From Lonicera japonica (lineage: Eukaryota > Streptophyta > Magnoliopsida > Dipsacales > Caprifoliaceae): a DNA stretch of 64,000 nucleotides. The position numbers were made by a program, and so were the translations under genes. Numbering within the stretch: the first letter of the stretch is position 1; the number at the start of each line of letters is the position of its first letter. The stretch lies in NCBI GenBank assembly GCA_021464415.1, contig CM038471.1, positions 8,955,386 to 9,019,385 of the forward strand, written 5' to 3'. Below are positions 34,169 to 44,561 of this stretch, piece after piece. The notes beneath the pieces were generated by a model. The model was not told the origin of the DNA and did not search any database. It was given only the letters and a program-made list of their open reading frames with translations.

Positions 34169-35251
34169 ATGGCAGAAACCTCTCCCAAGACTTTTAGTTG
34201 GTCGGCAGAGCCAGAGTCATCAAAAATCTCAGAGGGATCAGACCCAGCATCCCTTTGGATACAACAAATCACCCGTTCAGGGAGGGTATACCATCCACCA
34301 CCAAGGGATGCCGAGAAATTACCACCTCCTAAGGAAATAGGAGAAGATCGAGTACTAGAGCAGTTGATGAAAACTCAGGCACACATCACCATTTGGGGCC
34401 TCTTGGTTGCCTCCAAACCTCACAGGATCGCTTTCATCAAACTCTTAGACGAGGCCGTCATATCACCAGACTACACACCCGAACAACTACTAAACATGAT
34501 CGGGTCGCTTACAGTCCAAAGACGTCTGTCATTTTCAGATGAAGACTTATCTCCATTAGGAAGGAAACACAGCCTGGCCCTCCATATCACTGTCCGGACT
34601 CGAGAAAAAATACTGCCACAAGTTCTCATCGACAACGGGTCGACTATAAACATTTGCCCCTTGAAAACCGCCAGGTGCTTGGGTATATTGGATTCAGAAC
34701 TTTCTCTGTCAGCTGTAACCGTTAGAGCCTATGACAACACCAGAAGGGCCGTTCTGGGTTCCCTAAAGCTAGATCTCATGGTCAGTCCTAGAAACTTTCC
34801 AGTCGACTTCCAAATCATAGACATTCCCTCCAATTTTAAGCTCATGTTGGGAAGAGCATGGCTACACGACATAGGAGCACTCCCCTCCTCCTTACACCAG
34901 AAGTTCAAGATACCGTTCGAAGGGAATATAATCACCATCCAAAGAGATCCTGAAAGGACCTTGGCGGATCTGGAGTTACCCGTATTGGGCATCGGGAGCC
35001 AGAGCATGCAGTTGGGAGGCTTTTCTTACGAGCCTCAAGTACAAGCTCTCACCACCCAAAAAATCGAGTATCTACCCCCTGACAATATCCCCGGTCTCAG
35101 GACCAAGATCACGAATATGCTGAGAATGATGAAATATTTACCTGGAGCCAGTCTAGGAATGGGGCAGCCAGGGTTACTCCAGGCCTTAGAACCAGTAACG
35201 AGGCACGAAAAAGAAGGGTTGGGGTACCAACACACCGAAGAAAACAACTAA
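34169..35251 (+). pseudogene. pol: protease region of the Tat/Ogre polyprotein
   Basis: 360 open codons. The aspartic protease core starts at about residue 150: LPQVLIDNGSTINICPL (D-N-G-S at the D-[ST]-G position), followed by DFQIIDIPSNFKLMLGRAWL, the expected hydrophobic-LLGRPW-type motif. A C-terminal G-patch-like piece (LGMGQPGLLQ...KEGLGY) is typical of Tat elements. The TAA at 35249-35251 is in frame with the following acidic linker (35453-35824, KEENEDKEDEEEE), so the original frame continued through two further TGA codons. Confidence 0.85.
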
Positions 35252-35845
35252 GAGAAAAAGGGTCGAGGGCATCAGTATCCAAGTTTTAGCTCTCTGAATG
35301 GTTTTTTCGTCAAAGAATGAGATGACTTCCCCTTTTGCGGCTTTCAGGAGCCTTGGAGAAACATCGACGGGGAGAACCTTCCAGGATGAAAAATCTTCTA
35401 TGAAGAGGACCTTTATATCAAGGAAAACATTATACACAGTTTCTCTACCAAATTGACGATTGGGCCGAAGGAAGAAAATGAGGACAAGGAAGATGAAGAG
35501 GAGGAAATAATCGGAGATCTCTTCGACATCATGGCTCTAGGGGATGACGAGCCAAGAGACGACCCTGTACACTTGATACATGCTGATCCAGATTACCAAG
35601 AAAAGGGGGGAAATAGTGAAATTGTAAGGGTGAGAGATAAGAGTAAGGGTAAGGCTAGGGATGAGTCACTCCTAGATTTACTTTTTAAACTTGTACCTCT
35701 AAGCACTATTATCAATGAAGAAGACTCTGTTTTGCGTTATCCTGTTAATTTTAATTATGTAATTGCTTATATGGACTTGGAGAGACTAAACGAACACCCT
35801 GAGTGGGAGGAGCAGCATATATAGAGCGAGGACGGAGAAACTCTT
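35252..35845 (+). pseudogene. pol: acidic linker between protease and RT
   Basis: The same frame as the protease ORF runs through stops at about 35309 and 35387, then is open from 35453 to 35824 with a strongly acidic segment and LLDLLFKLVPLSTI. Related elements carry an intron in this zone; I do not see a convincing one here because the frame is readable throughout. Confidence 0.6.
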
Positions 35846-36690
35846 GTGATTAACCTCGGGAGAGAAAAGGAAAAAAAAGAGGTCCGTATTGGGGCAAGGC
35901 TGAATGAGACAGAAAGAGAAGAATTCACACAAACTCTGAAAGAGTACGTGGATGTCTTCGCCTGGTCTTATGCAGATATGCCAGGTTTGAACAGTCAGAT
36001 AGTCATGCACGAGATACACACCAAGCCGGAATTTAGGCTCGTTAAGCAGAAATTGAGAAAACTTACGCCAGAATGGTCCCTAAAAGTAAAAGAAGAAGTG
36101 ATGAAACAACTGAGTGTGGGTTTCTTGCGGGTGATCGAGTACCCTTCATGGTTATCCAACATTGTGCCCGTTCCAAAAGCAAATGGAAAGTCCGCATGTG
36201 CGTAGATTACCGAGATCTCAATAAAGCTTGCCCAAAAGACGATTTCCCCTTGCCCAACATTGACTTGATAGTGGATAATACCGCTAATCATGCCCTGAAG
36301 TCATTTGTAGATGGTTTCGCCGGGTATAACCAGATCAAGATGCACCCAGATCACCAAGAGAAGACTGCATTCATCACACCATGGGGAACATACTGCTACA
36401 CCGTTATGCCGTTCGGGCTGAAGAATGCCGGAGCAACATATCAGAGGGTAGCAACAACTATTTTCCACGACATGATTCACAAAGAAGTAGAGGTGTATGT
36501 GGACGACATGATAATCAAGTCAAAGGAGAGGGAAGGCCATGTACCAGCCTTGCGAGCCTTTTTTGACCGACTCCGTCAGTATCAGATGAGACTCAATCCG
36601 CAAAAATGCGTATTCGGGGTAACCAAAGGAAAGCTCCTAGGCTATGTCGTCAGTAAAAAGGGAATCGAGGTAGACCCTGCCAAAATTTGA
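35846..36690 (+). pseudogene. pol: reverse transcriptase of the Tat/Ogre element
   Basis: 35846-36205 gives the lead-in (FAWSYADMPGL, then IEYPSWLSNIVPVPKANGK). A single-base shift near 36190 moves to the frame of 36073-36690: RMCVDYRDLNKACPKDDFPL, GYNQIKMHPDHQEKTAF, MPFGLKNAGATYQR and the active site YVDDM (YVDD codons at 36496-36507). YVDD and the KDDFPLPNID block are typical of Tat and differ from the YFDD of the CRM-like element at 3957-3968. A TGA follows at about 36688. Confidence 0.9.
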
Positions 36691-37340
36691 GCTATTCAAG
36701 ACATGCCCGAGTCTCGTACCGAGAAAGAAGTCCGAGGGTTTTTGGGTAATTTGTAGTACATCAGCAGGTTCATCTCTCTGCTTACTCAGACTTGCGAACC
36801 TATCTTCAAACTCTGAGGAAGACTTCACCAAGAGAATGGGACGATCAGTGCCAGGAAGCTTTTGATAGAATAAAAGACTACCTCTCCAAACCTCCAGTGT
36901 TTGCCCCACCACAGATCGGACTGCCACTAATTCTATACCTAATCGTCATTGATTCAGCTGCAGGAGCCATGCTAGCCCAACATCTGACCGATACACGGAA
37001 AGAACAGGCCATCTACTACATCAGCAAGAAATTGTCCCCATTTGAGATAAACTACATGCCATTGGAGAAATCTGCACTGCTCTCGTCTGGGTAACGCAGA
37101 AATTACGGCACTACATGCTGGCTTTTTCGGTTATCCTGGCATCACGAATTGATCCGTTAAAATACCTCTTCGAGAAACCAGCTCTCTCGAATCGTATGGG
37201 AAAATGGTTATTCTTGCTCTCCGAATTTGACATCACCTACATGACCCAGAAAGTAGTCAAAGGAAAGATCACAGCTGATTACCTAGCCCACAATCTAATA
37301 TTGGGAGATATGCTAGAAGAAGCCGAATTCCCATACGACA
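36691..37340 (+). pseudogene. pol: RNase H domain (gypsy-type) of the Tat/Ogre element
   Basis: Frames 36792-37094 and 37115-37582 together read the connection (WDDQCQEAFDRIKDYLSKPP) and RNase H (YLIVIDSAAGAMLAQ, YYISKKLSPFEINYMPLEKS, LRHYML, then DPLKYLFEKPALSNRMGKW and LSEFDITYMTQK). One frameshift near 37080 and one stop near 36755. It degrades the RNA strand of the hybrid during reverse transcription. Confidence 0.82.
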
Positions 37341-37780
37341 CTATCATGAATGTTGAGATCGACGAAGACTGGAAATTGTACTTTGACGGAGCTGCCAATC
37401 GAAACGGGAACGGGATAGGCATCCTGTTAGTCTCTCCAGACCAAACTCACTCCCCGGTATCGTATCGTCTAGACTTCTTCTGCACCAACAACATGGCCGA
37501 GTATGAAGCCTGTATAGTCGGGTTAGAGATCGCGCTCCAAAGGGGTATAAGAGAATACAGGGATACGGAGATTCAGTATTAGTGGTCCCCCAAGTTCTGA
37601 AGGAATGGAAGATCAAAGATGAAAAAATAGTCCTTACCTTACCCGACTAGAAGATGTCACAGAAAGATTTGAGCACTTGGAGTTTTACTATGTCCCCAGG
37701 TCACAAAACAGCTTTGCTGACGCACTAGTAACCCTGGCATCTATGATCGATATCCCGGAGGGGATGGAAGAAATAACTCT
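37341..37780 (+). pseudogene. pol: second, archaeal-like RNase H domain
   Basis: WKLYFDGAANRNGNGIGILL (catalytic Asp), then NNMAEYEACIVGLEIAL (catalytic Glu). After a frameshift near 37575 come the closing blocks YYVPRSQNSFADALVTLASM at 37677 onward. A duplicated, archaeal-like RNase H next to the first is a hallmark of the Tat lineage. Broken by a frameshift and a stop (about 37580 and 37650). Confidence 0.82.
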
Positions 37781-38038
37781 TACAGTGCAAAAAAGATCAG
37801 GACCAGCACACTGCATGGCCCTTGAGGTAGAGAATAAAGAGAGCGGGGACTCAACCGCTTGGGTTTATGACATCTGGAACCTGTTGAAAAATCACCAGTA
37901 TCCCGAGCAAACAGACAAGAGAACACGGGTCACACTCAGGAAATTAGCATCAAGGTTCATACTTTGTGCCGGAAGGCTATATAAGAGGAACTACGACGGA
38001 GCCCATCTCCAAGTCTCACTGAAGAAGAGTCTGTCAAA

Positions 38039-38457
38039 GTGATGGATCAGATACATGGGGGCGATTGTGGACCTCACATGAGCGGCCATACACTTGCCCG
38101 CAAAATCATCAGACAAGGTTATTATTGGTCTACCTTGCAGAGCGGCTGCGTTAATCACGTACGCCGTTGTCACAATTGCCAAATCTATGCTAAATCTCAG
38201 AAACTTCCTCCAAGAGAGTTGTACAACATGACTGCTCCCTGGCCTTTCGCGACCTGGGGAATTGACATCATTGGGAAGATTTCACCCAAAGCCAGCAACG
38301 GCCATGAATTCATACTAGTGGCCATCGACTACTTCACCAAATGGGTAGAAGCCGAGTCTTTCCAAACCTTTGACGCCAGAAAGGTTGCCCGATTCATCAG
38401 ACGAAATATCATCTGTTGGTATGGGGTCCCACACGAGATCATCTCGAACAACAGTAC
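38039..38457 (+). pseudogene. pol: integrase N-terminal part of the Tat/Ogre element
   Basis: Contains the HHCC zinc domain (GHTLARKIIRQGYYWS, then CVNHVRRCHNC) and the first half of the core (WGIDIIGKISP, ILVAIDYFTKWVEAESF) with the first catalytic Asp. The second catalytic Asp, expected in the ISDNGT motif, reads Asn (IISNN) just before the insertion point. The solo LTR at 38458 interrupts the NNGT codons. The frame resumes at 40673 (GTHFEGEAN). Confidence 0.88.
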
Positions 38458-40672
38458 TGTAACACCCCCGCCTTAATTGTACAGGATAACACCCGTAGTT
38501 AAGGCCTGGGGCGTCACTGACCCATCTTAGTAGGACTAAGATAGGTATATAAGAATAATATGAGTCAACAACATACTGTATATTAAGCATTGATGAGTAC
38601 AAGATACGAGAATGATGTTAAAGCATTATAACCTATACCATGTAGTTAAGATTTCACAAGTATAGTAATGATGAAGGGAAAGTCAAGTCCGTACATATAT
38701 ACATGCATAAATATCAAAAAGGGGGCTAATTAAAAGTGGACGTGTCATAGGCAAGCCGTGACTTGCCTTACCAAGATATACATAATCAAAAGTATCACCA
38801 TACAAGTATCAGAGCCTCTAGTTCGTTCCCGAGCCCATCGCGTCTTTGTCTTCTTTGGATTCCTGAGTACCTGTATTGGTTAAGAAAAAGAACGGGGTGA
38901 GCTATGTGCTCAGTAGGGGGTGGAGTATAGGGCATGGTATTCAGACAAGTTGTCCTTACATTTTCAAAATATATGATTTAGGTAATACAAACAAGAACCA
39001 TTGCTAACCATTAAAAGATGCATGATCGTGCTAATGCAGGTTACCTCCTGTGTCAACCGTTTACCGTAGGATAGATAGCACGAGCTGTAGAATTATTCCA
39101 TAATTGCCAGAATTATAAGGCCATTACCGTAATAGAGCCATGGGATTTACCATCCCAAATTTTTATGAGAACACAGATATCGACATAAATCATAGTGCCT
39201 TGCCAATTGCCTAGGTTCCCGGGCTCCTCACCGGTGGCTTATAGGCGGCCAAACATTGCTCCCCCGGGGGTTTAGGGGTTTTCAACCCAAGGGCACTGAG
39301 CCCCACTTATTTCCCATCCCGACAAGCACTATACAACCATATCAAGAATCTGTTCCCGAGAGACACAAGCTCTTCAAACCAGTGATAAATGATAAAAGCC
39401 TTTCATAAGATAGCCGATCAACCCATAAATCGCAAGTCCATTCCAACTATTGCCATAAGATTCCCGAGCAGTCGGTTGACACAACAACAGTATGTATCGT
39501 GCATAACATGATGTTAAATATCAATATGAGACAACCTATGCCATATATACTCCAAAAGTTCCACCATATATTCTTTGGTATTTGGAATTCATCAATAAGC
39601 CACTTTTATCAACAATTATAATACATACCGACAAGGATACGTTATTTTGTTCAAATAACACTTTATCCCGAGTATATATAGCATACCTTGTCTTAAATCA
39701 TACAATCATAGCCATAAAGATCACAAAACATCATAACCTTTCTTATAGTTTAGTTCTCAACCAACCATGAATCAAACACAACCATTTTTTGTATAATAAA
39801 GTCATATTAACATGTTATGAAAGCAAGTAAACCCCTACCTTGAGTTATTAGCGATAGGGAATAAGAAAAGATGAAGACTCCGACCCTCTCCGACGAAAGC
39901 CCAACGAAGATGATGATGAATAGTGAATAAGTGGATGAGATGAAGGTTTGAAAGATTTGAAGCTTTAATCTTGGATTGAGGATGAAATATGGGTAAAAAG
40001 CTCTCAAAGAACCCTTAAAAACGAGCTCTCACCTCTCTCAAACAATATGGAAGAAGGTTGCTTAAAATGGCGTAAAAGTGGTGAAAACCGACTTACTGTT
40101 GGACCATGATCGATCATGGTTTCCCCCATGATCGATTATGGAGTCCACTGCCGACACATGCCTTTTGGATCTGAAGCACTGTTTGTATTTTGGCCATAAC
40201 TTTTGATTCGGAACTCCGATTGAGGCGTTCTTTATGTCTACGGAAAGGTATTTCAAAGATCTACAACTTCCTAGTTGGAAGTTTCTCCAAATTATGGACC
40301 AATCATTCCCAGAAATTCACCGAAGACAGCGCTCTGCCAAAGCGCTATCGAAAGACCAGAATTTAGCGATGGGCCAACTTCGGGCCCTGTTTTGGTCAAC
40401 GAGGAGTGCGAATTGGACTTCGGTCAAAACACGAAAGTTGTAGAATGGCATGAATACTATACACCAACGTGAACAGAAGCTTAATCGGATAAGTAACGAA
40501 CAAATTATATTAGCTCAAATTTAACCAAAATTAACAAATCGTGAAGAACCAAAACTTCCTATTTATCAACCAAAATCGATTCGGACCACCCGAATTACCC
40601 AACCATCATTCATATATACATTAGGGAGTTAATATAACATAATTAACACTAATATAAATACAGGATGTTACA
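38458..40672 (-). mobile_element. solo LTR nested in the Ogre integrase
   Basis: 2215 bp, TGTAACACC...GTTACA ends, 5-bp TSD AGTAC/GGTAC (38453-38457 and 40673-40677; one G-to-A change). No repeat partner and no ORF, so it is a solo LTR of Tekay/Del style. Promoter-like sequence and a C/T-rich leader read on the minus strand. It carries CCATGATCGATCATGG at 40104 and a one-mismatch copy at 40126, the same motif as the Athila derivative at 56711-63212. Confidence 0.88.
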
Positions 40673-40677
40673 GGTAC

Positions 40678-41323
40678 TCATTTCGAAGGAGAGGCTAATT
40701 CCGTCATGGAGAAATACGGTATTACTCGACACAAATCTTCACCGTATAGACCACAAACCAATGGGGCAGTTGAAGCCGCCAACAAGAATCTAAAGAATAT
40801 CCTAAGCAAGATGACCGACACCTGCCGGGACTGGCCAGAGAAATTACCATACGCATTGTGGGGATACCGCACCACCGAGAGGGTCTCCACCGGGGCTACC
40901 CCATTTTCTCTTACATATGGGATGGAAGCAGTCCTCCCTGTTGAGTTAGAGGTCCCCTCTCTCAGAGTAATGCTAGAGAATCAAGTCAATGAACTGGAGT
41001 GGGTCCAGGCACGTTATAACGAGCTGGCCCTACTTGATGAAAAAAGATTAAAAGCCGCGTATCACCACCAAGGGTATCAGAAGAGAATTGCTCGAGCATT
41101 TAACCAGAAAGTGAAGACTCGGGGTATCAATGAGAACGGCATCGTATTGAAAGAAATTCAAGAGCCAGCCAGGGACCCAAAGGGAAAGTTCGGGCAAAAG
41201 TGGACAGGTCCATACATCGTCGAAGAGATTGATACAAGAGGCGCCACCATACTCACTGACTTGGACGAACAATTACTGCATTCACCAGTCAACATGGACC
41301 GACTGAAGAAGTATTACCAATAG
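40678..41323 (+). pseudogene. pol: integrase C-terminal part of the Tat/Ogre element
   Basis: Continues in the frame of 38039. It opens with the core end (YGITRHKSSPYRPQTNGAVE) carrying the catalytic Glu, then the remainder (LPYALWGYRTTERVSTGATP, TYGMEAVLPVELEVPSL). The C-terminal binding module is KWTGPYIVEEIDTRGATIL...NMDRLKKYYQ. A stop at 41321-41323 closes the polyprotein. There is no chromodomain, as expected for Tat. Confidence 0.9.
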
Positions 41324-41540
41324 ATGTAACATGTATAGATAAGAACTACGTAAACCTGAGCCCCAACTCGAATTTGTGTTTTGGAAAAATCAAAAAGGGG
41401 GAACGTAGGCAACCTGAGAAGTGACTTCAAGCCCGGTTTAAACATTGTAAAGAAATTTATTCATAAAATAGTCCTTCATGTATTATTAAGGTGGTTCAGA
41501 ACACCGAAAGTTACAAAGGAGATACAGCATACAGAAAAAC
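41324..41540 (+). other. spacer between pol and the antisense gene
   Basis: About 200 bp of convergent 3' ends: pol from the left, the DUF7745-like gene from the right. No other feature was seen. Confidence 0.6.
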
Positions 41541-42797
41541 CTAATCCCTAGGGGTTGGCCACACTGGGTCCTCAGTGGCCAAATCAATGCGAGCCTCGTC
41601 CAGGATCTGATACGCAAAGACAATGTTATCATCAGTGGCCCCAGTATCCATGAATCGGAACCACTCCATTTGAAAGGGGTCATCAACCAGTTCTCCTTCC
41701 AGAGATTGCCACAAAGAGTGGATAATGTCATCCCGGAGGAGCCTGGTAATACCAAAACGGGCATAATTGAACTGACGAGTTAGTCGAGCACGCCACATCC
41801 TCTCTATCGATAAAGAAACGTGCGGGGTCATAAATTTGGACTCAGAGGAGAAGTTGTTTAGACCAAGGGGAATGTCCTGAGGAACGTTGAACTGACGAAG
41901 GAGATGTCCTGGGAGATAAAAGGAGGTAAACCAGAGCCCGCGGAGTCGAACGTAGTTCTAACCCCCTGTACTAAGCACCATCGCCCTTAGCTTCCACGAA
42001 GGAATGTTCCACCGGATAGCCCGAAAGTTCTTCGAAAACCACACCGTCCAATCAGAGGAAGACATGGTCAAAGCCCCAAAGAGAGGAAGACGAAAAAAGT
42101 GCGTCGGGTTGTCAAGTCGCACCCCGTTGAAACCCACCGATCAAAAACGGTCTAGCAGCCACATATATAGCAAACGCGGGCTTTCCCTAAAGAAGGGGGA
42201 GGCTCCCCTTTGAAGGTCATCTAGGCCATTCAAAGTCTCTGCGAGAACGATCGGCACTATAGACTCCCCATTTCTAGCTTGGTAAATCAGACTCAGAATA
42301 GTCGGATCAACACGGGAAGAGCCCGTCACCAGTAATATATCAGAAACAAGACAGATCAAGGCCGCTGCAGTACGCCCCACACTATAAGAAGCTCTCTCTT
42401 CATAATGATGGAAAAACCTCACAATTTTATGGAGGTCAAGAAGCCCGTCGATAATAAAACCATCACAGGCCGCTTGGGGAATGGCTAACAAGGCAATCAG
42501 CATATCTCGAGGACTGATTTCTTCCATGGGAACAGCCATCGAAAGACAAACATCAGAACGCAACAGCCAGGAAAACTCCTCATAAGTCGGACATAGCTCA
42601 TATAGTCCAAAGCGAAAAAGATGATCCGCAGGACTCCAAAAATACAAAGCACCTAACATAAAGGAAAAATCTATGGGATGATGGCACCATCCCGCTAAAG
42701 GGCTAAAGGCACTAAAGTTCAAACCGTTTTCAGAAGATATTAGAGCATCTCGAGCATTAACATAAGAAAAATCAGAATTTGTGCGATAAGAAGACAT
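41541..42797 (-). pseudogene. antisense DUF7745-like gene of the Tat/Ogre element
   Basis: 218 open codons from MSSYRTNSDFSYVNARDALI, then one frame continuing past a TGA (42141) and a TAG (near 41956) to TEDPVWPTPRD, 419 codons in all. Motifs: LGALYFWSPADHLFRFGLYE then CPTYEEFSWLL, a central LAIPQAACDGFIIDGLLDL helix-rich part, and SPRLLYMWLLDRF. These fit the plant DUF7745 domain, a relative of the plant mobile domain found in retroelement-derived and host proteins. Function unknown. It is encoded on the strand opposite gag-pol, 3' of integrase, with its own TATA-like box. The two stops make it inactive here. Confidence 0.7.
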
Positions 42798-42835
42798 TTT
42801 TGGAAGGTGTGGGGATGAAGGAAGGAAGATGGGTG

Positions 42836-42905
42836 TATTTATAGCAAAAAAAGAGGGTCCTGTGCCTGTTTGTCACGCGGCAAACCCATGTCCAGGAGGG
42901 ATTGT
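42836..42905 (-). promoter_or_regulatory. promoter of the antisense DUF7745-like gene
   Basis: The minus strand reads TATAAATAC at about 42836-42843, about 40 bp before the ATG at 42797. A TGTCACGCGGCA site lies at 42871-42882. A second site, ATTGTCGCGCGACAAT, is split by the solo LTR (42901-42905 plus 44063 onward). Without that LTR the two sites start 32 bp apart. Confidence 0.65.
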
Positions 42906-44057
42906 TGTGAGAATCCGAGCTCGCGACCCTAGAGAGAATAAAGAGTCCTCGTTCTCGGCTTTATTTGAAAACGTGTTTTGTAGAGTCGCCAGTTTGTTTT
43001 ACAAGAAAACAAACAAAAGATCGTACGAAGGATAATTCGAAAACAAACTATCTTTCATACTTTTGAAACCAAAGATTTATTTTAAAAATTTACTTTGCTA
43101 GGGTTCGGGAACCACGTTACGAATTGAGAAGGTGTTAGGCACCCAATTCGCCATTTCGGTCTCTTAACGGATCATGTATCTAATTCCTATTTTAGATATC
43201 TTGCAAGTAGTTTGAATTGTTTTCAGAATAGTCCTTTCTGGATAAATTCAGTTTAAAACAACATTTTGAAATCAAACTCGAGCTTTGCGAGCGCCTACGT
43301 ATTCATTCGTAGAATGAAATAAGAGTCTCGTTGTTCCTTTCTTTTGGAAGCTGTTTTTGTATTTTTGGTTTGTTTTGAAAACGTGTCAAAACGGATTTTA
43401 GATTTCTTGTAAAACTTAGAATGGACTAGTTTCTAAAACAGTGAACTTCTTTGCAAGTTATCTAATTTTCTGTATTAAAAAGGAATTTAAATGCAGTATT
43501 GAAATTCAGAAAGGTTGTAGAAAGACATACCTGAAGCGCCTGAAGAAGAAATGAGAGCCTTGCCTTGATTGCCTTGCTTGCCTCCTTTTCTCTCTCTAGA
43601 AACTCTCTTTCAGAAATTCTCTCTCTAAAACTTTCTGTCTCAGAATGACTCTCTAATAATTCTGACAGAGTTCCTACTTACTAAAAACACTATTGAGTGT
43701 TGATGCCTCCAAATGGGAGCCCAATAGTCCTATTTATAGAGGAAAAAAAGCAGAAAAATGGCCTGGGTAGCCGCGCGGCTAGGAGCCAGCCGTACGGCTA
43801 GGGAGGGAGCGTGCGGCTAGGGCGTGCGGCTCGGGCTTGTGGCTCGAAGCCAACCGTGCGGTTGGGGGGCATGCGGCTAGCTGTCAAAAAAAATGCAATT
43901 TTTCTAGTAAGCGAAGTAGCAACAAGGTTGTGGTAGATTCCTGACGCGCTCGAAAATCAGGGCTTTTCCTAACAATCTCTTGTATGCATGATGACTTAAG
44001 ACTCGATGCAGAATGCTTGTTAGGTTCACACGAGAGTCGCGGATTGGGGTGTTCACA
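42906..44057 (-). mobile_element. solo LTR inserted into a TGTCGCGCGACA palindrome
   Basis: 1152 bp. The minus strand begins TGTGAACACCCCAATCC and ends GGATTCTCACA, similar ends to the Ogre LTRs, so a related family. Perfect TSD ATTGT (42901-42905 and 44058-44062), which is the first half of the target palindrome. It has TATAAATAGG at 43729-43738 (minus) and its own palindromes AGCCGCGCGGCT (43769), AGCCGTACGGCT (43788) and AACCGTGCGGTT (43852, one mismatch). Confidence 0.92.
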
Positions 44058-44400
44058 ATTGTCGCGCGACAATCCCCTTTGGTGTCACCCTATTTTTGCT
44101 TTTCTTACACATAAAAGTCATTCTTGCCAAAAGAATCACTTCTGGATGCATTTTGTGCTCACTCTGTTCTTTTGGAGGAACCCTAAGTACCGCCACATCA
44201 GGTATGGCTCCTAAATTACTGGTTCATATATATGTATATATATCTTCCACAGAAAGAGAATAAAAGTAAAAGTCATCAGACACAAATAAAGATCTTTCAT
44301 AAATCCAATAAAAGAACAGTTTTCAAAACTAAACCTCTGTCTAAATGTCTAAATAAATACATATCTGTTGGAACTAACTAAATGTAGGAAAAAGAAAGCT
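44058..44400. other. region between the two antisense genes
   Basis: It starts with TGTCGCGCGACA (44060-44071), which belongs to the DUF7745-like promoter. The rest is non-coding, with a (TA)n-rich stretch near 44228-44250, and ends in the 3' side of the PMD gene. Confidence 0.55.
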
Positions 44401-44561
44401 AATCTATCCTAGCGCGCTTCGACAAGCTACCATTATCGCCAGAACCCTCCTCCGGCGTAGGATCTACCGCTAGGACATCCGGGTGAGAAGGAACTACTGC
44501 CTGAGAAGGCCCCATCGACTGGACCAGAGCCGTAGGGCGAATCACCGAAGACCGGGATCTC

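Noticed and set aside
35252..35452. Intron between protease and RT, as reported for Ogre relatives
   Set aside because: The polyprotein frame can be read across with only point stops, and no convincing donor/acceptor pair was seen.
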